From: Holdemanella porci
GTDB taxonomy: Bacteria > Bacillota_I > Bacilli_A > Erysipelotrichales > Erysipelotrichaceae
Direction of reading: 5' to 3'
Length of the DNA: 49,242 nucleotides
Assembly: GCF_019052655.1 (NCBI RefSeq)
Contig: NZ_JAHQVB010000008.1
Span: 1-49,242 of the forward strand
Each line of letters begins with the position of its first letter. The first letter of the stretch is position 1. The translations under genes were made by a program, and so were the position numbers. The notes under the pieces were generated by a model that worked only from the letters and a program-made list of their open reading frames with translations, was not told where the DNA came from and made no database searches. Below, in pieces: positions 8,504 to 16,489 of this stretch.

Positions 8504-9010
8504 CTATTGAAATTCAGGTAAACCTAAACTGTTAATTGCTTTTATAATAATAGACCAGGTTGTTTTATCACAAATATCTAAATCATCATAGTTTTCATTC
8601 CATTCTTTAATGTAGGATATATATTATGGATAAACTTCTTATATTCCTTTTCAGTTAAATCAATACTTGTTTTGCATTCTAAAGTACCAATAGAATCTGA
8701 ATAAGAATCAACAAACCAATCTTTAATCTTTTTTACAACAATCTTTTGATATCCTTCATAAAAACCACCCATTTCAGATTCAACTGAAGTAGTAGAAGTT
8801 TCATCAATAGGTAAAAATGAATAACAAACATCTTTATGACAATGAAAACAATATCGACTTGAAGGTGGCATCGTTTTACCACGTACCAAATAAATTTTAT
8901 GATCATCTATATCTTTTTGAAGTTGAGTAGTCATTATTGGAATTCTATAAACAATTTTTTGCCGTTTCATGACCACAATGAGAACAGCAAATTCTTGTCA
9001 ATGCTATCAC
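8504..9010 (-). pseudogene. zinc-ribbon protein with two frameshifts
   Basis: The frame 8578-8976 carries a CFHCHKDVC zinc motif and acidic helices. From a GTG at 9008-9010 after AGAAAGAA, a first zinc pair (TRICCSHCGHETAK) is coded in another frame and joins the main frame if one A is dropped from the run near 8960. At the other end, one base change in reading near 8612 restores EWNENYDDLDICDKTTW and a natural stop at 8504, immediately before a terminator. The intact protein would be about 168 aa with two CxxC-type pairs. I do not recognise its function. Confidence 0.7.
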
Positions 9011-9040
9011 TTCTTTCTTTTTTCAATAAACTTGAATTTG

Positions 9041-9655
9041 TCAGTCCAAAATCAGGACACCAGCGCAACTGGACATTTTCGTAAATAAAAGACCTGGAAA
9101 ATCTTTTCTCAGTTCTTCAACGACAAAGTAGATTTCATCATTATCCCATGTGTCTCCTGCCTTCAATTTACACTGTTCTAAATCCTTTCGTGTTTCAAAG
9201 GCAACATCGCCGATTATAATTTTGCCGTTTTTCTTTAAGTGATTACGCAATTCTAGAAAGAAATCTTTCTTCTGATCATCCGTCAAATGATGCAAAGAGT
9301 ATGTCGCAACAATATAATCATAACGAAAATTTTGCAATGGTTCGACAAGCTCTTTTGAAAAGTCCCCCTGATATAAATGTGCATTGGGCATTTTCTCAGA
9401 TGCCAACTCAATCATCCTAGATGAAAAGTCCTGTCCATATATGGAGCACCCTTGCTCATATAGCTTTGTTGTTAATGTACCTGTCCCGAACCCAATATCC
9501 AAAACAATGGCATTTTCAGTTTTCATTATAGTCTGAAAAATGAATCCAAGTACCTTTTTGTAACCAGCAAAAGGATATGTGTTTTTCTCATCAGAAATGC
9601 CGACAGTTTTGTCGTAACCATCTGCCCAAAGGTCGAATGCTTTATTGTTTAACAT
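9041..9655 (-). CDS. SAM-dependent methyltransferase
   Basis: A 204-aa class I methyltransferase. Start ATG 9653-9655 chosen because GGAGG lies 8 nt upstream; the frame is open further upstream without a ribosome site. Motif I VLDIGFGTG is at about 52-60, then YGQDFSSRMI (motif post I), YDYIVATYSLHHL (motif IV) and GKIIIGDVAF (motif V). This resembles YrrT-type small-molecule methyltransferases. The substrate is unknown. A strong hairpin sits in its leader. Confidence 0.8.
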   Translation of the reverse strand: MLNNKAFDLWADGYDKTVGISDEKNTYPFAGYKKVLGFIFQTIMKTENAIVLDIGFGTGTLTTKLYEQGCSIYGQDFSSRMIELASEKMPNAHLYQGDFSKELVEPLQNFRYDYIVATYSLHHLTDDQKKDFFLELRNHLKKNGKIIIGDVAFETRKDLEQCKLKAGDTWDNDEIYFVVEELRKDFPGLLFTKMSSCAGVLILD

Positions 9656-9677
9656 ACTTATTTCCTCCACAAAATTA

Positions 9678-9699
9678 AAAGGCGATTGCTCGCCTTTTA
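9678..9699 (-). terminator. perfect hairpin in the methyltransferase leader
   Basis: AAAAGGCGA-TTGC-TCGCCTTTT is a perfect 9-bp stem with T/A runs on both sides, about 20 bp upstream of the methyltransferase ATG. It could end transcription from upstream or act as an attenuator. Confidence 0.55.
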
Positions 9700-9752
9700 A
9701 GATGTTTAGCAGTTTTCTCTGCACTAGAACAAGTTTTAGGTCTTTGTTCCGA

Positions 9753-9881
9753 TCAATGGCATGGGTTTATAGTCTCCATACCGACTCTTCCTTCATAATA
9801 TATCATTTTAACTAACAATCTACAAATTAAATGATTTTTTCTTATTTGATTTGTGACTGCGATTACTTTACAATTTCGCAT
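9753..9881 (-). pseudogene. ParA-like N-terminal remnant
   Basis: AAAGGAG precedes ATG at 9879-9881, and the first residues MRNCKVIAVTNQ match the start of Soj/ParA-type ATPases, where NQKGGVGKT follows. Here the P-loop is replaced by unrelated sequence and the frame ends after 42 codons. It looks like plasmid or element debris joined to the methyltransferase leader. Confidence 0.45.
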
Positions 9882-10084
9882 AATAAAAACTCCTTTCTCA
9901 TATATCAGGATTTTCTGGCTATGTAAAAGGAGTTTGTTCATATTGTCTTGTTTTATATTTCTAATACTCTTATGTTTGACCACTCATCAAGTGTTCTTAA
10001 AAGATGCATATTAGCTGGAAAAGCAGATAAATTCATCTAATTTCTGATAAGAAGATGCTAAAAAACATTTATTTATGAGCTATA

Positions 10085-10136
10085 TGGTGTCCCCGATAAG
10101 ATTTGAACTTACGACCTTTCGCTTAGGAGAGCGAAT
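10085..10136 (-). repeat. left tRNA-Arg 3'-end copy (att site)
   Basis: This stretch matches the anticodon stem-loop to CCA of tRNA-Arg(CCU) at 30770-30820 with six substitutions and one extra base in the anticodon loop. The central 20 bp (10110-10129, TACGACCTTTCGCTTAGGAG) are identical to 30795-30814, so they are the probable crossover core. Two of the six differences form a compensated pair in the T arm. Confidence 0.8.
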
Positions 10137-10455
10137 AGGTAGTGTCAATTCCAGACAAGAACTATCATTATAAGCCCTTTAAAGTCACGGCTTTTTTCTA
10201 CTTCCGAGTCAAATCAAGTCAATTCCTGTACCCCACATATATGCCTTAGATAAGACCTGTTTATTAGCAGAATATTTGCATCAGCTAATACTTGGGGAAT
10301 ACCTTCGTGTCACCACCATTATGAAAAATATGGCTACCATCGTTCAAGCATTCGAGAATGATAAACAATATGAAATTGAATTGATTTCTACATATATAAT
10401 ACCGTACTTTAGACTGGTTGTCTACGGTGTTTTGACTACTGATAATGTAAATTTT
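10137..10455. other. element left-end region with possible integrase arm sites
   Basis: GTCAATTCC occurs at 10144-10152 and 10218-10226 and could be an arm-type integrase site. AAGCC/GGCTT followed by six T at about 10172-10196 resembles a terminator. A 67-codon plus-strand frame at 10276-10479 has no ribosome site or recognisable similarity and overlaps the next gene, so I do not call it. Confidence 0.4.
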
Positions 10456-10680
10456 TTATGCCAACATTTTTCCTTCTAAATAGGAACATCGCAAGTAATC
10501 CGGATTCGTATAATATACATTAGAATTAAAATCAGAAATTTCATCCGTAATAAATGATGAAAAAATATCATCTTTCTGTTTGTCCGTCATGAATAGATTC
10601 ACGCTTTTCAAATGTAACTCCCATGATATATTACTTGTAGTGACATCCAAAACATTAGTAAAGTTATATTTTTCAGGCAT
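10456..10680 (-). CDS. hypothetical protein, last gene of the DUF4869 operon
   Basis: A 74-aa acidic protein starting MPEKYNFTNVLDVTTSNISW, with no recognised domain. Its ATG is 9 bp after the stop of the upstream DUF4869 gene, so it is co-transcribed. The same stop-spacer-MPEK junction is duplicated at 12125-12170, showing that the DUF4869/MPEK pair has moved as a unit. Confidence 0.55.
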   Translation of the reverse strand: MPEKYNFTNVLDVTTSNISWELHLKSVNLFMTDKQKDDIFSSFITDEISDFNSNVYYTNPDYLRCSYLEGKMLA

Positions 10681-10689
10681 TTACCTGAT

Positions 10690-11130
10690 CTAAACATACT
10701 CTCCTGCAATATCAACATATTCCAACATATTATGAACAATATCACCTGTATTGAGAATTTCTATTTCAAAATCTTCTTCTCCAAAATCCATAATATGTCT
10801 TAAATTTATTGTCAAGTCTTTTGATTTACCTATAGAAAGAATCCATTTTGCACAATCATCTCCACATACAGACGCATTAAACACTTTTCCAGATTGGTCA
10901 AATGCCATCAGCATCAATGTCTTTACAGAACCTGACAGTTCTTTTGTGGAAATCGTTCCTAATACTGGACTTTGTATCAGATGAGAACTTATCACTTCTG
11001 ACTTATCTACAGCTTTAATTATTCTGATTGATAATTCGTTTGTAATCCATTCATCCTCATATCGATTATCGAAATAAGTCGGAGGATGATAAATCGCATT
11101 CTCCATATTTCCTAAATATATTTTTAACAT
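10690..11130 (-). CDS. DUF4869 family protein A
   Basis: A 146-aa protein of a family I recognise as DUF4869 (function unknown). Shared blocks with the paralogue at 11646-12083 are SPVLG (54-58), LSGSVKTL, FNASVCGDDCAKW (84-96), NLRHIMDFG, FEIEILNT and the C-terminal IAGEYV. The conserved CGD(D/N)CAKW block may be an active or metal site; that is inference. AGGAG is 6 nt before the ATG. It follows the small P-loop ATPase gene by 41 bp. Confidence 0.7.
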   Translation of the reverse strand: MLKIYLGNMENAIYHPPTYFDNRYEDEWITNELSIRIIKAVDKSEVISSHLIQSPVLGTISTKELSGSVKTLMLMAFDQSGKVFNASVCGDDCAKWILSIGKSKDLTINLRHIMDFGEEDFEIEILNTGDIVHNMLEYVDIAGEYV

Positions 11131-11171
11131 AGTGATCTCCTGCTACTTATAGTCCATGCATATTCTCCAAG

Positions 11172-11630
11172 CTACTCATTTGTCCCATATATCCGATATA
11201 ATTCATGGTAACTTTGCTTCAATGTTCCATACTTCCCGGATGTCCGGATCCCATAAATTTCTTCCACACTATATGGTAAAGCTGGCAAGGATTCTCTCGT
11301 TACAATCACATAATAATTATCTGTTTTCTGAATTTCTCTAGCAAACTCCTCAGTCTTGATAAAATCATTTCCCTCATCAATAAATACGATACTGTCCGTA
11401 ATCTCCGCCAGTTGTCCTTTCCACAAAGCACCTTCCAGCACATAACATTTCTTATCGCATGTCAAATCTACCGGACTTCCTGTTGGATTGTTCACATATT
11501 CCTGAATTATATCTACAAGAGTAGTTTTTCCCGTAGCGCTGTCCCCGCGAATGATCGTTAAATTTTTCCGAATTTCAAAATCATATTTTAAGCGTTTTGT
11601 TGATACAATAACTCTATGTTTCCCTCTCAT
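11172..11630 (-). CDS. small P-loop ATPase between two DUF4869 genes
   Basis: A 152-aa single-domain ATPase: Walker A GDSATGKT (29-36), Walker B IVFIDEG (81-87), and a sensor-like strand YYVIVTRES (107-115). It begins with a short strand-rich cap and has no second domain, so it may work with the DUF4869 proteins on either side. GGAGG lies 9 nt before the ATG. The preceding DUF4869 stop is 15 bp upstream. No known family was recognised beyond the P-loop. Confidence 0.7.
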   Translation of the reverse strand: MRGKHRVIVSTKRLKYDFEIRKNLTIIRGDSATGKTTLVDIIQEYVNNPTGSPVDLTCDKKCYVLEGALWKGQLAEITDSIVFIDEGNDFIKTEEFAREIQKTDNYYVIVTRESLPALPYSVEEIYGIRTSGKYGTLKQSYHELYRIYGTNE

Positions 11631-11645
11631 CGTACCACCCCTCCA

Positions 11646-12083
11646 TTAGACAAATTCTCCTGCAATCGGTACCAGTTCTTTCATAGAATGAACAATTTCA
11701 TTAGTATTCAAAATACGAATTTCAAAAGGTTCCTTACCGAAATCCATCAGATGCCTCAGATTTACAGTCCTGTCTTCCGATTCTGCAATTTTAAGCAGCC
11801 ATTTCGCACAGTTATCTCCACAGGTTGATACGTTGAAAATTTTATCTTTATTAAACTTAAAAAGGATTAACGTTTTTACTCCTCCGGATAACCCGGTTGG
11901 CGGAATCTTTCCTAAAACCGGACTATCTATTACTCCACTATCCAAAACTGTTGACTTATCTACATCTTGAATCATTTCTTTCACAAAAGGATCTACAATC
12001 CAACTATCTTCATAATCATATTTAAAATAAGCCGATGTATTATATACAGCTTCTTTCATATCACCATAATAAATATTCAGCAT
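11646..12083 (-). CDS. DUF4869 family protein B
   Basis: A 145-aa paralogue of protein A, clearly homologous over its full length. The ATG at 12081-12083 is used because AAGGAAGGG lies 6 nt upstream; the frame is open 13 codons further without a site. It is first in the order DUF4869-B, ATPase, DUF4869-A, MPEK protein. The blocks SPVLG, FNVSTCGDNCAKW, NLRHLMDFG, FEIRILNT and IAGEFV are retained. Confidence 0.7.
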   Translation of the reverse strand: MLNIYYGDMKEAVYNTSAYFKYDYEDSWIVDPFVKEMIQDVDKSTVLDSGVIDSPVLGKIPPTGLSGGVKTLILFKFNKDKIFNVSTCGDNCAKWLLKIAESEDRTVNLRHLMDFGKEPFEIRILNTNEIVHSMKELVPIAGEFV

Positions 12084-12124
12084 TAAAATCCCTTCCTTTT
12101 TTTCGTATATTGTGATTTTCATTA

Positions 12125-12212
12125 AGACTTTTCGGGCATTTACCTGATTTAAACATACTCTCCAGCAATATCAACATATTCCAACATATTATGAATAATA
12201 TCACCTCTATTG
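12125..12212 (-). pseudogene. third DUF4869 C-terminus plus MPEK start (duplication scar)
   Basis: On the minus strand this encodes GDIIHNMLEYVDIAGEYV, stop, a 9-bp spacer and MPEKS, stop: a near-exact copy of 10670-10752. It directly follows the end of the Fic gene, which appears to have been joined into it. It is a relic of an ancestral tandem DUF4869 array. Confidence 0.75.
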
Positions 12213-13457
12213 GGGAAGGTTCTCATTTTCCATAGCATCTTTCCGTACATAGAACGTTCCCCTCCCTGAACCGCACTTTACAATTATCTCTTCTTTTGTA
12301 AGCTTATTCAATGCATTTAAAACAGCTGATCGACTACCAATCGGGCATGCTGCGATAACCTCCGCACCAGTAAATTTACCTATTTTTTCAGTTACATAAT
12401 TTTTAACAACATCATATACCGTACTTCTATTTTTTTCTGACATCAATCCAACTCGCTCTTCAAATTCTTTGTAACAAGCGAGAATTACCTGAAGCATATA
12501 CTTAATAAAAGGAGTTGGATCATTCTCTTCCTCGTGCCATCCATAATCAATTCGTTCCAATACATCGTAATACGCATCTTTGGTTTTTTCAATCTGCTTC
12601 TCTATACTGATATACTTTCCAACTTCATATCCATTTTGATACAGAAGCAATAAAGTCAGTAATCTGCTCATTCTTCCGTTTCCATCATTGAATGGATGGA
12701 TACAAAGGAAGTCAGAAATAAATGTTGGAATTAAAATCAACGGATCAACCGTTTCCATTGCCAATGTTCTTCTATAACTTTCACAAATTGCCTCTATTGC
12801 CTGTTCCGTTTCATACGGTGACAACGGAATAAATCTTGTTACTACTGTTCCATCAGCCTTTGTCTCATTGATATAATTCTGTGTATTCTTAAATTGACCT
12901 CCATAGGAAAGACCTGCATGTTTTAACAAATCACGATGTAATTGTAAAATATATGCTGTTCTAATTGGTATGAAATCATGACTCTCATGAATGGTATTAA
13001 GTACATCACGATATCCAACAATTTCACTTTCATCTCGTGATTTAGGTGTTGTTTTCTCATTCATAAGCTGTTTAATACGTGTACTTGTTGTAACAATACC
13101 TTCTATTTTATTTGATGCCTCTGTACTCTGTACACGTGCAATTTCTATCAAACGCTCCAGTTCAACCGGCTTCTGCCTTGTAAATAATTCCTGACGCCCT
13201 TTACATTCATGAATTTTTGCAATATATGACACGACTTCTCCATCCCACAATCTATCTGCTAATTTCATATAATCAAACTTTCTCACCTCTACACCTACCT
13301 TCCTTAGGTTTATCATCCATTCCTTTGTTCTTTCGTCCATATTATACCCCATTTTGGATGAAACTTTCAATAGTTGGATAAAAACTGCTGTTTTATATTT
13401 TAACTTGCTGAAAATTCTGCACATCGAATTTTCCACTAAAATTTCACTATTTTTCAT
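12207..13457 (-). CDS. Fic domain protein (AMPylator-type, N-terminal self-inhibition)
   Basis: A 416-aa protein with the Fic motif HPFNDGNGR (254-262), which transfers a nucleotide phosphate, usually AMP, to a target hydroxyl. An inhibitory helix SNKIEG (115-120, S-x3-E-G form) marks a class II Fic protein. A winged-helix-like region near the end (about 360-405) is followed by a tail, MENENLPQ, that runs into a duplicated DUF4869 fragment. The ATG overlaps the integrase stop (TAATG), so it is translated with the integrase. A start at Met36 or Met40 is possible, but no ribosome site supports it. Target unknown. Confidence 0.85.
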   Translation of the reverse strand: MKNSEILVENSMCRIFSKLKYKTAVFIQLLKVSSKMGYNMDERTKEWMINLRKVGVEVRKFDYMKLADRLWDGEVVSYIAKIHECKGRQELFTRQKPVELERLIEIARVQSTEASNKIEGIVTTSTRIKQLMNEKTTPKSRDESEIVGYRDVLNTIHESHDFIPIRTAYILQLHRDLLKHAGLSYGGQFKNTQNYINETKADGTVVTRFIPLSPYETEQAIEAICESYRRTLAMETVDPLILIPTFISDFLCIHPFNDGNGRMSRLLTLLLLYQNGYEVGKYISIEKQIEKTKDAYYDVLERIDYGWHEEENDPTPFIKYMLQVILACYKEFEERVGLMSEKNRSTVYDVVKNYVTEKIGKFTGAEVIAACPIGSRSAVLNALNKLTKEEIIVKCGSGRGTFYVRKDAMENENLPQ

Positions 13458-14848
13458 TACTTCATCGCCTTTGCCAACGAAGCCAATAGTGCTTTCATTT
13501 CCGGATTTGCCAATACTTTTGCAAGCAGCTCTGCATCCACATCATCCGGCACATCTACTGTCTGAGTTGTGGTTTCCTCTCGCATCTTTGGATCCAGGTT
13601 TTTCTTCTCATAGAACGCTTCCTCGAATAATTCTGCATTTCGTCTTCGATCCTCATCAATAATATGGGAATACACATCTGTTACCATATCCACTTGTGAA
13701 TGCCCGGAATCCCCTTGAACCGCTTTGATATCTCCGCCATTCAGTTTTAATTTATATGTCACGCTGCTATGTCTCAAACTATGAAAGACAACCGGCGGAA
13801 GATTATATTCTTCGATCAGTTTATTTAATTGTCCCCGGATTGCTCCGGTACCAATGGGATTTCCAAATGTCGTTGCCATCACCAAATTATAATCTATATA
13901 TTCCTCACCTAAGACTTCTTTTACTTCGTCCTGCTCCGCTTTCCACTCAACCAACATATTAGCAACGCTTTTGGGAAGAAATACCTTACGGATACTGCTT
14001 TCTGTTTTTGGTGTTTTTAAAATCTGAACAGTTTTGTTGGTTTTATGTTGCGAAGGAAATACCAGCAACACATCTTTCCCTTCCAGATTTTTCAGAGTTT
14101 CCTTTGTTACCCGTTGTGTTTCTTTATTGATATAAACGTATGCACGATTCTCTTCGATTGCTTCCGGAGAAATATCTACACAATCCCAGGTCAAACCAAG
14201 CACTTCCCCTAATCGTAGGGAACAGGAAAATGACAGATTGATTGCCAGCTTCAGCCGTTCGTCTTCACAGACATCCATTGCATACATCAAGGTTTCTGCT
14301 GTCCAGATTTCCCGTTTCTGTGATTTATGTTTCGGCACCGTTGCATAGGTGCACGGATTTTTTTCTATCATCTCCCATTTGATTGCCTGCTCAAAACAAT
14401 TACGGAGCAGCTTGTGGATTTCTCTGACAGTACTCGCAGAAACAAATTCATTTTTCTTATTCCCCTTCACCGGATTTCCGACTGCTTTTGTCTGTAGCAA
14501 TCCCTGATAATATTTTTCCATAAAGCGGGTGTTAATCTCCGAAAGTTTCACAGAGCCAACCATAGGCTCAATATAATTTCTGATCAGCCCTACATTCCCT
14601 TCATAAGTGGATAATGCCCATTTTTCTTTTCCATACAAAGAAACGTATTCCGTGAGCAGATCCGACAATGTATTGCACTTTCTCACAACAAGTGCGCCCA
14701 TTTCCTGTTTATATTCGATTTCTCTTTTTCGCTTCTTTGCTTCTGCTTTTGTATCATATGTTTCCCACTTCTGTCTCCGTTTACCGGAATCATCCTTATA
14801 GTTATAGATCACATTAAATTTTCCGTTTCGTTCTCTGATCGATGCCAT
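13457..14848 (-). CDS. int: tyrosine integrase of the element
   Basis: A 463-aa site-specific recombinase. The ATG at 14846-14848 follows GGAAAGGG; the frame opens 14 codons earlier without a site. It has an N-terminal arm-binding domain (RERNGKFNVIYNYKD), a helical core-binding domain and a catalytic domain with Arg212 (SLRLGE), His356 and Arg359 (HSLRH), His383 (GHSQ) and Tyr393 (DVYSH). All catalytic residues are present, so it should be active. It very likely recombines the tRNA-Arg core repeat. Its start is one base after the stop of the multi-HTH gene, and its stop overlaps fic. Confidence 0.95.
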   Translation of the reverse strand: MASIRERNGKFNVIYNYKDDSGKRRQKWETYDTKAEAKKRKREIEYKQEMGALVVRKCNTLSDLLTEYVSLYGKEKWALSTYEGNVGLIRNYIEPMVGSVKLSEINTRFMEKYYQGLLQTKAVGNPVKGNKKNEFVSASTVREIHKLLRNCFEQAIKWEMIEKNPCTYATVPKHKSQKREIWTAETLMYAMDVCEDERLKLAINLSFSCSLRLGEVLGLTWDCVDISPEAIEENRAYVYINKETQRVTKETLKNLEGKDVLLVFPSQHKTNKTVQILKTPKTESSIRKVFLPKSVANMLVEWKAEQDEVKEVLGEEYIDYNLVMATTFGNPIGTGAIRGQLNKLIEEYNLPPVVFHSLRHSSVTYKLKLNGGDIKAVQGDSGHSQVDMVTDVYSHIIDEDRRRNAELFEEAFYEKKNLDPKMREETTTQTVDVPDDVDAELLAKVLANPEMKALLASLAKAMK

Positions 14849-14849
14849 G

Positions 14850-15809
14850 CTAATTCCCTTTCCTTTCTTCCAACCAAGCTTCAAATTCATCTCTTTTTAC
14901 TCTGGATATGTTTCCAATCTTCACTGCTGAAAATTTCCCATCATCCATCCATTTGTAAATCATCCCTCTACTGACCTTTGCAAGAAACGCTGCCTCATCA
15001 AATGTCAGATAACTCAGATTTCCATTCTTACTACGATCTCCGGTTTTGGCTAATTTCTTTCGCCTGTAATTTGCCAAACTAAAATTTTGTTCCATTGACA
15101 ACTCTTCATAATCGTTGGCCGGATCCAATTTATAATGATCTTGTCCATCTAAAAATTTCTGAAAGCTCTCTTTTGTAATTCTTTTCTTCTCTGCAATTTC
15201 AATCGTTTCAAAAAAATGGCTGTATTTAGAATTCTTCAAAATCTCATATACCTGACGTCTTGGAATTCCCAGAAGCCTTGCCATTTCTGGCATGGTAATT
15301 GTTGCTCCTTCCAGCTCCTTGTCCTTTTCCCTGTCTTTCTGTGTGCGATATTTCGATTGCTTCTCATACCATTCCTGAAAAGATTTTTTCGGAATCCTGA
15401 TCCAGTAATCAACAGTAACTGTTTTTATACCGTCACGTCTAATCAGATCATAAACCGTAGTTTCACTAATCCCCAACATCTTGGCAACTTCTGATATGGA
15501 ATAAGACCATTTTTTTAGGTTTTTCCCCGGTTCTTCCCCGTTCACTTTATGATACTTCACCTGGTTTGCATACCATTTCTCAAAGCTCGCAATATTCACT
15601 CGCATCTGTCCTGCGATTTCTCTGCATTCAAAATAATTTTTCTGAACCAGCCAGTATCTGCCTGTCTTCTTTAGTCCCAAAAGATTTCCAATCTCTGGAA
15701 CTGTCATCCAGGTTTTTTCCTTTGGAGGAAGTCGTTTGTATTTACTGTTCTCCTCTATTTCTGAAAGCACTTCTTCAAACGAAGTTTCTTCTATAACAAC
15801 TTGATTCAT
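14850..15809 (-). CDS. four tandem excisionase/MerR-type HTH domains
   Basis: A 319-aa protein built of four similar helix-turn-helix units at about 34-83, 102-152, 169-223 and 267-317. Each has a (V/I)xEhAxhLGh start and an SFxxWhxxQ-type end (for example ISEVAKMLGISETTVYDLIR and FDEAAFLAKVSRGMIYKWMD). Single domains of this kind are excisionases or plasmid HTH_17 proteins; four in one chain is unusual. GAAAGGAG precedes the ATG. It is immediately upstream of the integrase and probably directs excision or controls the element's promoters. Confidence 0.85.
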   Translation of the reverse strand: MNQVVIEETSFEEVLSEIEENSKYKRLPPKEKTWMTVPEIGNLLGLKKTGRYWLVQKNYFECREIAGQMRVNIASFEKWYANQVKYHKVNGEEPGKNLKKWSYSISEVAKMLGISETTVYDLIRRDGIKTVTVDYWIRIPKKSFQEWYEKQSKYRTQKDREKDKELEGATITMPEMARLLGIPRRQVYEILKNSKYSHFFETIEIAEKKRITKESFQKFLDGQDHYKLDPANDYEELSMEQNFSLANYRRKKLAKTGDRSKNGNLSYLTFDEAAFLAKVSRGMIYKWMDDGKFSAVKIGNISRVKRDEFEAWLEERKGN

Positions 15810-15909
15810 CTGATCAACTCTCCTTTCTTTTCTGCATCATACATCATTTTCAAATAAAAAATTAGGATGTCGATTGCGACTTTTTCTCTCAACCAACATC
15901 CCAGATTTT

Positions 15910-16086
15910 TTACTCCGGCTGTTTATCAAGCCAGTCATCAAAACTCTTTTTTGAAATTCTATACTTTCCTCCATCCAACTGGATCCATCGGAACTCTTTT
16001 TTCTTTAATAATGCATAGACTGTCGGGCGGCTTACATCTAAAATTTCCTGAATCTCTTTTACGGTATAACATCTTTTTTCTGACAT
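15910..16086 (-). CDS. single-domain excisionase-like HTH protein
   Basis: A 58-aa protein, ATG 16084-16086 after AAAGAGGG, starting MSEKRCYTVKEIQEILDVSR and ending SFDDWLDKQPE. One HTH_17 unit, most like the units of the four-HTH protein downstream, and a candidate excisionase (directionality factor). Just upstream on this strand lies one of two matching bipartite motifs (16140-16176). Confidence 0.8.
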   Translation of the reverse strand: MSEKRCYTVKEIQEILDVSRPTVYALLKKKEFRWIQLDGGKYRISKKSFDDWLDKQPE

Positions 16087-16139
16087 ATAAAAAACCCTCT
16101 TTCTTCTTTCATACATATAGGAAGGAAAAAGATCCTTCT

Positions 16140-16176
16140 ATATAACGAAAGGAAAAAGAGGATTTTTACAGGGTGA
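16140..16176 (-). promoter_or_regulatory. bipartite motif, left copy (inverted to 16985-17021)
   Basis: ATATAACGAAAGG, 14 unrelated bases, then TACAGGGTGA; the same two blocks with the same 14-bp spacing occur in opposite orientation at 16985-17021. Read towards the genes on each outer side, both copies are TCACCCTGTA-N14-CCTTTCGTTATAT, so they may be matched promoter/operator sites for the leftward HTH/int operon and the rightward mob operon. Confidence 0.6.
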
Positions 16177-16186
16177 CTAAAAAAAT

Positions 16187-16459
16187 TTATAATCCATTTC
16201 TATAAATCTCATTTATAACAGCCTGCGACTGCTCCATTTCTTTTTTCTTTATGATTTCTTCCCGGTCACTTAGGATTGCAATCATTTCATCTATCACATC
16301 TTCCAATCTGGGCTCTGTGTAACGATACAAGTATCCCAACATCCTGGTCGCTGTATAATCTGTATTCAGATTCTTATAGGCTATTTCTGCACAAAGTTCT
16401 TTCGGATATCCTTTGGTAAGTAAAACCTTATATAATTCATCTGTTCTTTCCGTTCCCAT
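16187..16459 (-). CDS. small helical protein co-transcribed with peptide deformylase
   Basis: A 90-aa protein (MGTERTDELYKVLLTKGYPK...) with conserved-looking AYKNLNTDYTATRMLGYLY and a charged C-terminal helix. AGGAG is 9 nt before the ATG. I have seen this type of protein beside mobile-element genes in Firmicutes but know no function. It follows the deformylase-like gene by about 30 bp. Confidence 0.65.
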   Translation of the reverse strand: MGTERTDELYKVLLTKGYPKELCAEIAYKNLNTDYTATRMLGYLYRYTEPRLEDVIDEMIAILSDREEIIKKKEMEQSQAVINEIYRNGL

Positions 16460-16489
16460 AAAGTATCACTCCTGTAAATTTCTCTCGGC

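Noticed and set aside
10276..10479. 67-codon plus-strand frame at the left end of the element
   Set aside because: No ribosome site, no similarity recognised, and it overlaps the 74-aa gene on the other strand.
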